From Tipula vernalis (Eukaryota; Arthropoda; Insecta; Diptera; Tipulidae): a DNA stretch of 64,000 nucleotides. Below are positions 1 through 11,883 of the stretch, in pieces. Below the pieces are notes generated by a model, which was not told the DNA's origin, did not search any database, and saw only the letters and a program-made list of their open reading frames with translations. Numbering within the stretch: position 1 is the stretch's first letter; each line of letters opens with the position of its first letter. A program made the translations under genes and the position numbers. The stretch covers positions 267,382,057-267,446,056 of the forward strand of contig OY282559.1 of the NCBI GenBank assembly GCA_958295665.1, in the 5' to 3' direction.

Positions 1-81
1 TTATTAGTCCAGGAGACTAGATTGTAATTACATAAAATAAATAAATATACATTTATTTAACAAAAAAAAAAAAAAAAAAAT
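1..81 (+). repeat. A-run-terminated 3' end of an upstream element
   Basis: AT-rich sequence ends in a run of about 19 A just before the LINE 5' leader begins. This looks like the poly-A tail of a retroposed sequence lying mostly outside the window. It could instead be a simple A-rich tract at the LINE insertion site. Confidence 0.3.
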
Positions 82-380
82 TTTAACAAGCGCGTTGTTT
101 ACCAATTCCATCTTCTATGAGCCGGTGTGGGGTTTGCTAGTTCCCCTATCAGGCGCCTCCCCAGGTGGCGGATAGGGGAATAGCGGCTGCGTGGCTAAGA
201 GGGTGCTTAGTCGTTAATATGTGAACTCCGAATTTGGCGACGTTCGGTTTAAGCCCGTAGCCTTCCCATGATAATGCAGAGCTCTGTCATGGGTGACCAT
301 TACTTCTCGTGCTACTCGTGTGAATAAAAATAATAGGAAATAATAATAATAACCTAAGAAAATTAGAAAACGAGACGGAT
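82..380 (+). other. LINE 5' leader with strong hairpin
   Basis: GC-richer leader upstream of the Jockey-like ORF1. A perfect 10-bp inverted repeat (141-150 with 171-180) encloses a GC-rich loop. The motif GGCTAAG follows at 193-199. The order of paired segments resembles HDV-like self-cleaving ribozymes known at the 5' ends of some LINEs, but I could not build a full double-pseudoknot fold with certainty. The hairpin is seen directly; the ribozyme idea is inference. Confidence 0.4.
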
Positions 381-1766
381 GTGTCTCTAACAGCATCAAA
401 TCAATCATCATCGTTGGATGCCGATACCATGGATCCTGAGGGGGACCAACTGTTGCAAAATAAAGGGAACAACTTTCCTAAGAGCACGAAAATGTTGAGA
501 TCACCAGTTCTAAAGGTTCCAAATGTAAGAAGTTGTACACTACAACTAAAGACGGCTGCGACAGTCGCGACTGCGTCCCAAGTAACTAATAATAACCCTC
601 AATCTGAGGAAGTAATCAAAGCTCTAGCCGAGTCTAGACAAGAAAATAAAGAATTAAATAAAGCAATTCAATGGATGCAGCATCATATACAACTTTTTGA
701 AGGAGAAGTTAAAAACCTTAAACATAATCTAAAGATGGACTACCAAACTGGTCATGAAGTTTCGGTTGAAGTAGAAGCCCTAAACCAGGAAAACAACAAC
801 AAAGAAACGGAATGTGCTAGCTTAATTGAGTACCAAACCGACAAGGAAGATTTAGAAAACGAGACCAATTGGATAATGAAAAAGACAAAAAGGGCTCTAA
901 AAAAGCAAAAAACACAGGAAGTAAATTCTTCCAGTAAAAGGAAAGCTGAGTCGTCCTCAGAAATGAACACTAGTGTGAACATATCGGGAGCAAAGGTAAA
1001 CCAATAACCAACTATCAGCAAGACCAAGAAAGGAAAACCACCACCACCAATCAATATCACACATGTCGGTAAATTTAGCGTTATTCAAGCGCCAATGAAA
1101 GAAGTGACAGAAAAGGAGTAAAAGCTTGTATCCCTAAACAACAACGTCTGGAGGGTAAATATGCCTGATCTAGATAAAGGTCTATGATAAAGGTCTCCAA
1201 TGGTATACATATGAAGACAAAAATACCAGACACATGCATCAAACATGCACACCAGATGAGATAATTGAAGACCTCAAAAGAAAAAAAACTAACGATCTTA
1301 GACTTAGGGTAAAACTGAAAGGAAGTCTACCGGCAAAGGAGGGAGTATTGTTAATAAAATAAAGTTACCACTATTCACTCTGACCTTTGCAAACTCAGAG
1401 AAAATTGAGAACATATTCAACATTAGGAACATCTTGGGAATGGTTGTCCGAATGGAGCCATTGAAAAAGGCAACAGGGATCATACCACAATGCAAAAGGT
1501 GTCAGGCATACAACCACACGCAAAAATACTGCAATCGTGAAATCAGGTGCGTAAAATGTGCGGGAAAGCATGACACTAAAGAATGCGTGATAGATAAAAA
1601 CACTCCAGCAAAATGTGCTAACTGCCAAGGAACCCATCCTGCTAGCTATGGAGGGTGTGAATTAGCCAAAACATTGCAAAACATGCGAAATAGGACAAAC
1701 AAACCAGCCAAAGAGAGCAACGAAAGAAAAAGAAATCCCGACAAAAACTGTCACTACGTTCCATAG
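381..1766 (+). pseudogene. Jockey-like ORF1 (Gag-like nucleic-acid-binding protein), broken
   Basis: ORF1 proteins of Jockey elements bind element RNA and help form the RNP. Residues 1-208 are open (381-1007). They include a charged, coiled-coil-like stretch around residues 75-120 (AESRQENKELNKA region) and a lysine-rich tail. After the stop, recognisable pieces continue in other frames (KGKPPPPINI, VTEKE, KLVSLNNNVW). From 1434 a 110-codon frame carries three cysteine knuckles of the Jockey ORF1 type: CKRCQAYNHTQKYC, CVKCAGKHDTKEC and CANCQGTHPASYGGC. Several stops and at least two frameshifts separate the two halves, so it cannot make a full protein. The pattern of linker plus three knuckles is characteristic of Jockey/BS-type ORF1. 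Confidence 0.75.
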
Positions 1767-1933
1767 TGCGAAAGTGGCAGAGGGATTTACATAATGGTAT
1801 TCCTACTTACTGGCCAACGGATACAAACAAAATACCAGACGTGATTGATTTTTTCATAGCCAAAGGTATTTCAGAAAACTATATCCACATCGAAAATAAT
1901 GAAGGTTTATCCTCGGATCATTCTCCAATCATA
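1767..1933 (+). pseudogene. Fragment of LINE endonuclease (C-terminal end)
   Basis: Codons read TYWPTDTNKIPDVIDFFIAKGI and then SSDHSPI, the last conserved block of the apurinic-type endonuclease at the N terminus of Jockey ORF2. It directly follows the ORF1 zinc knuckles, so most of the endonuclease (several hundred bases) is deleted. The fragment ends where the I element begins; its continuation is at 7379. Confidence 0.7.
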
Positions 1934-2179
1934 TTTTTTTTTGAGTTTTTACAATTTTTTCATTTTTTAGTGGAAATATAATTAGTTAGTGACTATAAGT
2001 GTGATAAACAATTTATATACCAAGTGTGGGACAGTATAAAGTGATATATACACAAGGCATTTTGAAAATTTTGTGTTGAAATTATTTTTTGTTTTTTTAT
2101 AAAAAAAAAATAAATCAAAAAGTAGTAGATTTAGCTATAATAAGGTGAGGGCTACGGCCCTGGAGGAGACTGCGATAAC

Positions 2180-3369
2180 GATGGCGGCATCTCAGAATCC
2201 GTTTTCGCCACTAATGAAAATTGGAAACAATACTCAGCCAATGAATAAACGACAAAGGGCCGAAGATTATCGTGTCAGACGAGTAGGTTTCCAAGCTGGA
2301 GAAAGCGAAGTCAACTCAAACGAAAAATTTTTAATTATGAAGCATGCGGATGAAAAACAAAATCTCCAAGCTATCGCCGTTTTACATCCAAAAAGCCTTA
2401 GACATGATAACAGCAACAGGCATTGTAAAAACGCAACGGAGTAGAGCCGGCGAACTGTTATTGTTGGCCAAAAACGGGACAACTGCAAACGCATTGCTCA
2501 AGGCGACCAGATTGGGAAGTTTAGTTGAAATAAAAGTAATTGAGCATCCAACATTGAACAGCTCGAGGGGAATAATTTTCTCAAGAGACTTAGAAGATGT
2601 AAGTGAACAGGACATTGCCGAAGGACTAAAGGAACAAGGTGTAGTGGAAGTTAGGAAAATGAAAAGATGGGTAAATAATGAATTACGAGACACACCCTCA
2701 ATAATTTTAACATTCAACACGCCGGCGCTCCCGGAACATATCAAAGCGGGGTTTCTGATATTAAATGTCAGATTGTACATTCCAAACCCAATGAAATGCA
2801 CGACATGCCTTAAATTTGGACACACCAAAAAACGATGCCAAAACAAATTTTCAACATGTATAAAACGCAGCGATCCACTGCCTCACCAAGAGGAATGCAC
2901 AACAATAAAATGTACAAATTGCGGGCAAGGACACCTCAGTAACAGCAAAAGCTGCCCAGTCTACCAAAGAGAAGCGGAAATTGTAAAAATAAAAACAGTT
3001 GATCGTTTAACATTCCACGAGGCCAAAACTAAATACTACAGACTGTATGCAAATACAACAACAGCCTCAACCAAGACAACATCCTTCGCTGATGTCTTAA
3101 AATGTAATACTAGGACACAACTACCAAAGGAACAACATGCAGTACTAGACACCGAAACCAAACAAACAACAGAACAGGAACTACAACCACAACTCCAAAT
3201 GAGAGTACAACAAGCCAAGCCACAACAAACACAAACACAACATAAACAGGTGCTGTTGGTAACACAACAACAACTACAACATATTAAAAACTTACCACAA
3301 ATTCAAAATTTACAACCAATATATTTAAAACAACAAATAGAACAATTACAAAAACAACAATCGCAATAA
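2180..3369 (+). pseudogene. I-element ORF1 (zinc-knuckle RNA-binding protein), one frameshift
   Basis: The likely start is ATG at 2180 (MAASQNPFSP). The frame runs to about 2390, then shifts into a long frame that stays open to 3369. The larger frame carries an RRM-like stretch (LLLAKNGTTANALLKATRLG, then SIILTFNTPALPEHIKAGF) and a cysteine-rich region near 2795-2955: CTTCLKFGHTKKRC and CTNCGQGHLSNSKSC, with a degraded middle knuckle. The C-terminal third is Gln/Thr-rich low complexity. This is the RNA-binding, Gag-like protein expected of I elements, which packages element RNA. A single frameshift near 2390 disables it. Confidence 0.75.
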
Positions 3370-3626
3370 CAACATTTAACACAACAATCAAATACAGTTA
3401 CACCATCAGTGGAGGTCGATGCAACCAGCGGCGATTCTCAACAAAAGAAGCGACCACTTTTAAATCAGGCGGAATTAGCTATATTGGAGCACGAACAATT
3501 AAATAATGAGTAAAAAAGATACAGCAATATGTAGTAGAGAACGATTTACCCCAAAATTGAATGTAAGTATGAGTAGATCGTTAAATAGTAGAATGAATGT
3601 ACCGAATGAGCAGATTGTTATAGGCC

Positions 3627-6600
3627 AAATAAATGCACAAAGCCTATACGCAAAAACGATAGGCTTGTGAATTATTTGAGCCGAGTAAATGTAGATATAT
3701 TATGTGTGAGTGAAACATGGGAAAAAATGGGCAAGACGTTTAATTTGAAAGGGTATGAATTTCTGTCCAAAGCTAGAACGGACGGTTATGGTGGGGTATC
3801 GATAGCATTTCGCAATAATATCATACTCCAACAAATAACTTTACCAGATATCACTTTTTTGGAAGCAGTAGCTGGTAAAACAGCCAATTTGGGCAGAAAT
3901 CTAGTACTTGTGAGTGGGGATATACCTCAAGCTTTGGATGCTGATGAAAGAGGCCGGGCGTCTGCCGACATTGTCAGTTATTTGACTGGGTAAATGGAAA
4001 AAGTCTATTAATTGTATGTGGAGATTGGAATGCACACGAGCGAATGTGGGGGTGTATGGGAAACTGTATGAGGGAATCTGTTGGCCGACTGCATTTTGAA
4101 TTCCGACCTGGTAATGCTTAATGATGGAAGGCCAACTAGATTAGCGAAGTTGAGAGGTACAGCCAACGCATTGGATCTATCTTTAGTATCTGCCGCGTTG
4201 GCTTACCAAGTCACATGGAATGTGGAGGAAGAAAATTTGGGTTCGGATCACTTCATGATTCATTTGATCATGGGTGACAATCGAGTGTTTAAAAGAAAGC
4301 GTGAGATTATGAATCAAGGTAAATGGGTAAGAGAAATGAATGAGATTCTCGGAGAAATTGAACGGAATGAAAGCCAACTTAATACTGAAATACAAAGAGT
4401 GAATGAAAGGTGTGTGAGAACTGTCGATATGAAAGAGATACGCATAAATGGATGGTGGAAAAAGGAGATTGAACATTGGTACAAAAAAAACGAATAGCTT
4501 TGCGTGAGTTTAACAGGAATATGAATGCAGAGAATAGAATTATGTATGGCAGAATGAATGGACGATTGAAAAAAGCTATTCGCAAGGCTAAAAGTATAAG
4601 TTGGAGGGAATATGTATCAGAAATGACACATTGAACCACAACAAAGAATGTATGGCATACATTTAACCGAGTGAAAGGCAAATGTGGAGAAACCCATAAT
4701 ATGGTGAATGACTGTCGCGCGAAAGGGAGTGATTTTTTGAATATGTTTCTAAATGTAGAAGATAACCTTCTTGAAAATGGATATGTTGCGAGTGATAGGA
4801 GGGTAAATTGGAAAATGAATAAAATGTTTGAATGGGATGAGTTCCTGAGAGTGCTGGAAGGTTCCAAATCAACCACCCCAGGAATGAATCGAGTAAGTTA
4901 TGGAATGATTCAGATGTTGAATACAGAATCCAAAAGGAGTCTGCTAAAAGTACTCAACAAGGTATGGATGGGGTCCAGAATACCAAACGAATGGAAGAAA
5001 TGCAGAGTGGTGCCTATACCTAAAAGGGATAGAGATCGGAATATTGCAACAAATTATCGAGGTATATGTATGTTAAATGTATTTATTAAGTTGTTGAATG
5101 GAATGTTGAAAGAGCGGATTGAAATTTTTATGAAAGAGAATAATTCGTTGCCAAAAACAACCTACGGGTTTCGTAAGGGCCACTCTGCTATTGAATGAAT
5201 TGAGAAGTTTGTGTGGGAAGTGAGAAAGGAGAATAAAAAGGTAGTTGCGGTATTTTTGGATGTTGAAAGAGCATATAATTATGTGGTTCCGTGGAAATTG
5301 CATCAAATTCTGAGCAATTTGAAATTTCCAATGAAAGTTTGTGATTGGGTGAAAGATTTCATGTGTGAAAGGAAGGTTATCTTAAAAGGACAAAATTACA
5401 GGTTGGAGGGAGTAGTAAAACTTGGACTACCCCAGGGGAGCAAAATATCTCCTAATCTCTTTAACCTGTATACCGCTGCTGTTCACCGGATTAATGGGAC
5501 AGACAAAGTTGTCTTACAATTTACGGATGATTTTGTTGTAATTGGCAGGGGTCGTCGCATTGATCGAGCAGCGCAGAATGCACAAATAGGACTAAATGAA
5601 ATTATTGAATATCTGACCAGTTTGAATCTTAAGTTGAATCCGGTGAAATGTGCCATAATGGGTTTCAGAATGAATAACGGAGAGATTGATATAAGAATAA
5701 ATGAACGACGTATTGAGCAAATTAATGTGTATAGGTATTTGGGAGTATGGATTGATCGACGGTTGAATTTTAGTAGGCATATGAAGTACTTGGCTGATAA
5801 TTGTAAGGAACGTTTAAATGTGATCAAAAGGGTGAGTAAACCGAAATAAGGCGCTCACCCTGGAGTGACTAATATGTTGCGAAAGGCATTGGTATCCTCC
5901 AAAATAGCGTATGGCATTAGTGTGTATGGCGATGGAGCGAAAGGGGCCTTTGGAAAAATTGATGAGAGTTGAGAATGCATGTGCGAGGGTGGTATTGGGT
6001 GCGATTAACTCAACCCCAATACACACCATATATTCTGAGATGGGTGAGCTACCTCTCAATTTTAAGAGACAGTGGATCACAATGAAAGAAACTGTACGAA
6101 TGGTGATTAGAAAGAATGATTTGTTGAAAGAAATGAAGAGAGGATTGCAAAGAGGTAGGGTATATAAATCAACACATAGACCCAGTGTAATATCGGAAAA
6201 CATCGATGCTTTTTCGAGCATCGGAAACAATGGTCCGAACCCCTTACCTCATAATCTGACTCTATGTATGGAATTGGAGGAATACACCAAGGAAATGAAT
6301 GAAACTATGACTAAAAGGATATTTGAGAGAGTGAAAAGCCAGTACAGAGAACAGGAAATCGTTTATACAGATGCTAGCGTATGTGATAATAGAGTAGGTG
6401 TTGGAATATATGTGCCAAGAATGAATGTGGAACAATCGTTTCGAATCGATGAAGGCATCTGTATAATGAATGCTGAAATAATAGCATTGTATGAAGGTTT
6501 TAAGTTGGTTACGAAGGAAGGGAGGAGGAAAATAATTGTATTGACCGACTCCCAGAGTGGTATATTGATATTAAATAATGGTGGTGGCAGAGACGGCAAC

Positions 6601-7191
6601 GTGTACGTGGACAAAATTTTTGAATGGCTTAGATATTTTAATGTGGAGGTAACCATTCAATGGGTTCCAGCCCATAAAAATATCGAGGGGAATGAAAGGG
6701 CCGATATGCTTGCAAAAGGAGTACTTGAATGTGATAATATTAAAAGGTATGACAGGATGGATGCAAGAGATGTACTTCGAATGTTTCAGGTGAATTTGTG
6801 GAATGAATGGATGAATGAATATGAGAATTTGAGTAGAATAAAAGGAAATAAGTTCCGTGAATTGTGTAGAACTCCCCGAAAAGCTCCTTTTTATAAGGAG
6901 TTTCGAGGGAGTACCAGAATGATAAGGACGATTGAAAGAGTCAGATTGAATCATGGTAACTGGAAAGAGTGTTTGTTTAAACGTCATTTGGTTGAAAGTA
7001 ATGAATGTGAAACGTGTGGTGTAACCGAGGATATTGAACACATCCTGCTGAACTGTACCAAATACAGCAGGAGTAGTGAAAATTTCAGTATCCTCAGGAA
7101 TGCCACCAGTTTGACTGATTGTATGAAAACAGGGGGATGTGTGTACAAGGAAATATATGAATTTATAACAATTAATCGAGTGGATGTATGA
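3627..7191 (+). pseudogene. I-element ORF2: endonuclease, reverse transcriptase, RNase H
   Basis: The polyprotein nicks target DNA and copies element RNA. Domains in order: endonuclease from about 3627 (GQINAQSLY, CVSETWE, GDWNAHERMWG in another frame near 4025, GSDHFMIH near 4245); RT from about 4870 (TTPGMNRVSYGMI, RVVPIPKRD, YGFRKGHSAIE, VFLDVERAYN, GLPQGSKISPNLF); the catalytic box near 5520 reads FTDDF, with both Asp kept; RNase H about 6355-6735 (YTDAS, NAEIIALYEG, LTDSQSG, WVPAHKNIEGNERAD); and a C-terminal CETCGVTEDIEHILLNC motif near 7008. Breaks: frameshifts near 3990-4080, a stop near 4497, a TGA near 4632, a TGA at 5196 and a stop or shift near 5850. The final 426-codon frame (5911-7191) is intact. 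Confidence 0.85.
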
Positions 7192-7378
7192 ATGATTTAT
7201 TGGGATAAAGAGGTAAATCGCTAAAGTTAGTATTAATATTATTCATATTAATATTAATTATTATTACGATATAGTATTATTACAACTGGAATTTTGTAAA
7301 AAAAATTTTGTTGGCAAGATGGCTCCTAGCTGAATGGAGTTAAGCCTTAAATATAAAAAAAAAAAAAAAAAAAAAAAA
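7192..7378 (+). other. I-element 3' UTR and poly-A tail
   Basis: Short AT-rich 3' UTR ending in GGCTCCTAGCTGAATGG and a run of more than 20 A. The A-run marks the 3' end of the I insertion; Jockey coding resumes immediately after it. Confidence 0.65.
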
Positions 7379-9217
7379 GAAAAGCCACCAAGGTTAACAA
7401 GCGGGAAGATCAATTGGGGAAAATTCGCATTGTTAATTGAGGAAAGTATTAATCTTCAAGTCCCAATCAAAAACCGAACACAACTTAAAAGAGAAGTAGA
7501 GCTGCTCATAAGCAATATACAGACCGCAGCATGGGAAAGCACTCCTTCTGCCAAAAATAAACCTCACAAGAATGAAACATATACACAGGAAATAACAAAT
7601 CTGGTCAGAGGAAAGCTCGCAAAATCTGGCATAGAAATCGAGCACCGGAGAGCAAAACTATCTTGAATCAGCTCAAAAACAAGCTACAGAAGTTAATAGA
7701 AGAAACCAAAGCGGTAAGCTTTAACAAATATTTAATAAATCTTTCTGGCCACAAAGAAAGCGATTACTCTTTATGGAAAGCTACAAAGGGACTAAAGAGA
7801 CCAAAAGAGCAGGTGCCGCCAATTTAAAAAGCAGATGGTACTTGGGCCAAAAGCCCCAAAGATAAAGCTGATCTTTTTGCTGAACATCTGGAAGAGACAT
7901 TCCAACCTTTGACTAGACAAATAGCAGATGAAAATACCTTTCTAATGCAAAAGGAAGATGAGTTAGACATACAACCAGTTACAATGAAAGAACTCAAAAA
8001 TGAAATCAAATATAAGCTAAATGGAAAAAAGGTTCCTGGATACGATCTTATTACAGGAAAAGTTATTAAAAATTTGCCAGGAAAATGTCTTAAAAAGTTG
8101 CTACACATAATTAACGCAGCTTTTAGAATGAAATATGTTCCTCAGCAGTGGAAAATAGCAGAAGTTATTATGATACCTAAGCCTAATGAGAAAACGTCAT
8201 ACAGACCTATATATGTATTACCATCATTGTCCAAACTCTTCGAAAAATTACTCCTCAAAAGGGTGAGACCTCTGATTGAAGAAAGATACCTGTTACCATC
8301 GCATCAATTTGGTTTCAGAGAGAAACACTCCACCATAGAGCAGGTACACAGAGTCACTAACGTGATTGAGAAGACGCTTGAAAACAAAAAGGTATGTTCT
8401 GGAGTTTTCCTTGATGTTGCCCAGGCCTTTGACCGAGTCTGGCATCGAGGACTGGAATATAAATTACATCACGACCTTCCTAAGCAGTTCTATGAGATAT
8501 TAAAATCATACAATGAAGGGGGATATTTCAGAGTGAAATATGAAGGAGAGTTCTCATCACTCAAGAGAATTAAAGCGAGCGTACAACAAGGGCGCGTGCT
8601 CGAACCAGTCTTGTATTTGCTTTATACGAGAGACACACCTATTACTGGAGAAACAGATATTGCAACCTTTGCGGATGATACAGCAATCTTGGCGGTTGGA
8701 AGTACAATAGAATAAACAACCAGCAAATTACAGAAAAGTTGTTCACTTACCTACAGGAAATACCACATGCGAACACGGCAAAATACCTAGGTATGACGCT
8801 CGACGCCAAGTTAAAATGGAAAGAGCATGTCAAGAAAAAAAGGCAAGAATTGAATATAAAGTTCAGAGAAATGTATTGGCTCATTGGAAGAAATAGTGAG
8901 CTTACCATTCACAATAAGCTGCTTTTATACAGGCAAATACTTAAGCCTGTGTGGACCTATGACATCCAGCTCTGGGATGCACAAAGCAAACGAACGTTAA
9001 AATTATACAAACGTTCCAGCACAAAGTACTACGATGCATTGTCAATGCACCTTGGCATATTAGAAACGATAATCTACATAGGGATCTAAAGATGGAAACC
9101 GTCAACGAAGAAATCACAAAAAATGCAAAAAAATATATCCAGCGTTTACAACTCCATGAAAACACGGATATTCAACATATTGTCAACGACGTCGAAGAAC
9201 GAAGCCGCTTGATTTAG
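7379..9217 (+). pseudogene. Jockey ORF2: linker and reverse transcriptase, broken
   Basis: Continues the Jockey ORF2 interrupted by the I element. It begins EKPPRLTSGKINWGKF. RT follows: VPGYDLITGKVI, AEVIMIPKP, SYRPIYVLPSLSKLFEKLLL, QFGFREKHSTIEQVHRV, GVFLDVAQAFDRVWH, ASVQQGRVLEP and the intact catalytic box FADDTAIL near 8670. After a stop at 8713 there is an internal deletion of the thumb/palm linker. The next frame gives NTAKYLGMTLDAKLKWKEH and LLLYRQILKPVWTYDIQLW, typical of the Jockey ORF2 C terminus. Stops near 7664, 7827 and 9087 also break it. The RT core itself (7909-8713) is one open frame. Confidence 0.8.
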
Positions 9218-9634
9218 TTCTTCAGGACTGAAAGTTGCTGATGTAACCGGAAGATCTGGGCCCACTGGGAATAACTACTGTGTTATAACCCAACTAACAG
9301 AGAACTAAAATAAGAAAGAAAAATTGCTAAATGAGTTGTAAGTCGTAATGTAGTAAGTGATTAGAATGATTAGACATGTACTTTAGCCAATCTAATGAAA
9401 ACAAAACCCACCTAGAAACGTTTTTTTCAACTATGCATATTGATCAGTTTTGTTCGATTTGGCCGCACTGTGCGACGTCCTGATCACCTCGTGAGGTTTC
9501 AGTCATTTATAATTTACGGTTAGAATGATAGTGGCTATTTTGGATACGGAAATTGTAAAGATTTCTTATATAAAGATTTATATAGTGTTTTTATTGTTTA
9601 TTCCGGTAAATTTAGTAAAAATGTCTTATCTTGC
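9218..9634 (+). other. Jockey 3' UTR then unassigned flank
   Basis: 9218 to about 9400 is the probable Jockey 3' UTR. From about 9400 to 9634 the sequence is unassigned. It includes an arthropod initiator-like TCAGTC near 9498 and an ATG at 9621 just before the next transposon. I see no gene here that I can defend. Confidence 0.35.
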
Positions 9635-9868
9635 CACGGCTCGTCTGAACGCGGCTCAACCCAAAAGTGCTTGCACTTTTGTTTTTTTTGTGGTATCATG
9701 TTCCTTAAGGTCTAATGAATAAGATAAAAGTTTTTTGAAATCATCCACCGACCAGTTTTCATGTTCGCGCCAAAATTCGAAAATTGGAACCAAAAAAAAT
9801 GATTTTTTGGTCTGAAAAAATGAAATATCTTATGTTTTATGAAAAGTCTCAGGAAGAGAATGCAGTAG
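9635..9868 (+). repeat. Left terminal inverted repeat of the Chapaev-like element
   Basis: Matches 12320-12594 in reverse complement with only scattered differences over the outer 205 bases, then resumes at AGGAAGAGAATGCAG after a roughly 35-base extra block in the right copy. A 25-base direct duplication (GAATGCAGTAGG-GAGGTTACAA type) follows at about 9858-9907. Confidence 0.85.
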
Positions 9869-9956
9869 GCAGGTTACAACAAAAGAATGCAGTAGGGAGG
9901 TTACAAGAAAAGCAGAAAACTTTTCTTCCTCGATCAGTTCATTTCAGTTTTCCATA

Positions 9957-11851
9957 ATGTTGAAAAATTTTAATCCTCCAAAAGTTGCCCGCGCACTTTC
10001 ACACGAAGAGAACCGGAGTAAAATTTGTTTGTTGTGCTTAAAACAGAATAATATCATGTTCAAGATAGAAGCCTCGCTGCAATCGAACCTACAAAAATTA
10101 CTGAAACATCGTGTGGACAATATCTTGTGTGAAGAAAGACTGCCGAATGTTATTTGTGCCGGATGCAAACGTAACGTCTACCGACAACTTCCCAGTGCCG
10201 ATCCAGGAATCGTTCCCTCCAAGACTGTCGAGCTACCTGATTATTCTAAGTTTCTGAGTGTAAGTTTAACTACGAGATCTAGGACTCAAAATCTCTGTCA
10301 GTGCCATTTGTGCCAGATTGCTCGAAGTAATGTGATATCCATGCAACTTCTTAACAAACAAAAAAAAATTGGCTGACGGGAAATGCATCAAACGTTGTTC
10401 CAAATGTTTTATCGATCCCAAACGAGGAACACCTCATAAATGCACCAAAAATGCCCAAGTTGATATTGTATGCAATTATATAAATACAATGGGGGAGAAA
10501 GTAATGGAACAAGTGGCGTCAACATTAATCAGTAAAATTGCAATTCAACAACATGACATTGATGACAAAGTAAACAAAAAAGATTCGACAGTCTCCCTTA
10601 CTCAGGCACGTGGAGGAAACTCCATGAAATTATTCATAAATCCCCACGAGAAAAATGAGGAGGAACCAGCTTCGAATATATCCATAGCCGATTTCTTGAA
10701 AATCAAAACAAAATTTAATCTTAGTACAAAGACTACTCTCGATAGAGCGACCGCTTTGAGAATTGCTACCAAAAAGTGGGCGATAATTGAGCCAGGATTG
10801 AAAAAAAGCCTGGAACAGAAGAATGGCGAGGTAAAAAGTTTCTTTTGTGCTGAGACAATAGATTTTGTACACATCAAAGCTCGAATGAGCACACCAATCC
10901 AATGTCCCATAGTTTACTGCCATACTCTTGAAGATTTTTTTTCTCATATCGAAAAACAGCGGGATATTAGAAATCAGCACTTAAAATTTGGAATTGACGG
11001 TGACGATGATTTTTTGTAGGTGTGCCTGTCTGTTCAAGATGATTCAACTGAAATTTGTCAACAGGAGAAAAACGTCAAAAGAATGATGATGGCGTGTTAC
11101 GCTAAACTTTTGCCTGATCAGGCGTTAAGAAAATTTTTATTCTTGCTATTGTGAAATCGGCTCAAGAGAATTATGAAAACGTGTCAGCAATATGGAAAAT
11201 ATTGAAAATTGAGGATTTTTCTGGTATGATAGCGACTAATCTCAAATTAGCCAATATTCTGACAGGGATTATGTCTCATTCGTCGACGTACCCTTGTACA
11301 TGGTGCCTTTGTGAAAGCACAAATTTGGAGCACGTCGGACCTCGGCGAACTGTGGGAAACTTAACTTCATATTTTGAAGCTTGGAGAAACGCTGGCGGAT
11401 CGATAATGAAAAATGCGAAAAATTTCAAAAGCTGTATCAATCCTCCATGACGATAAAAAGATTCTTGACATTATTCCTCCTCCAGAACTACATCTAATGC
11501 TTGGTGTGGTTAATAAAATAGTCAGCCATATGCAAGATGAATTTGTTACTGAAACAGAATGGATCAACCTATGCAATGTTCAACGAGAATTTACTCAAGG
11601 AGGTACCAAAATCAATGGCAATTCATGTCGAATATTATTGAAAAAAGTGGGTAGTCTCCGATCGTTTTGCTCCATTAGTTGTTTGAAATATGTGGAAATA
11701 CTGAAGGATTTCGATCGTGTAGTTCACAATTGTTTTGGAATCGAATTAAATGATTATTACAAAGAATCTATCGCTCAATATGGGGCCATTTACCCATAGA
11801 GGGTGCCAGGCCCGTAGTGACTATAATCTTGTATAAGAAGATATCTCTAGA

Positions 11852-11883
<32 letters not shown>

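Larger units (their letters stand above)
1934..7378 (+). mobile_element. I-clade LINE (about 5.4 kb), near full length, nested in Jockey
   Basis: Starts with a T-rich leader directly after the interrupted Jockey endonuclease and ends in an A-run at about 7352-7378. It has ORF1 with zinc knuckles and ORF2 with endonuclease, reverse transcriptase, RNase H and a C-terminal cysteine motif. An RNase H domain together with a zinc-knuckle ORF1 points to the I clade. It has several frameshifts and stops but keeps full architecture. The 5' boundary is inferred from where Jockey coding stops. A target duplication is obscured by A/T-rich ends. Confidence 0.8.
82..9400 (+). mobile_element. Jockey-clade LINE, split by an I-element insertion
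   Basis: Two separated segments, 82-1933 and 7379-about 9400, read as one Jockey-type non-LTR element: ORF1 with three zinc knuckles, the last part of the endonuclease domain, then linker and reverse transcriptase. The first segment stops inside the endonuclease motif SSDHSPI. The second resumes with EKPPRLTSGK, which normally follows it within a few residues. The middle is the I-clade LINE. Most of the endonuclease, and part of ORF2 after the RT core, have been deleted. The 3' end is approximate. Confidence 0.75.

Noticed and set aside
4183..7041. Minus-strand frames opposite I-element ORF2
   Set aside because: Shadow frames of the plus-strand polyprotein; the real RT and RNase H motifs are on the plus strand.
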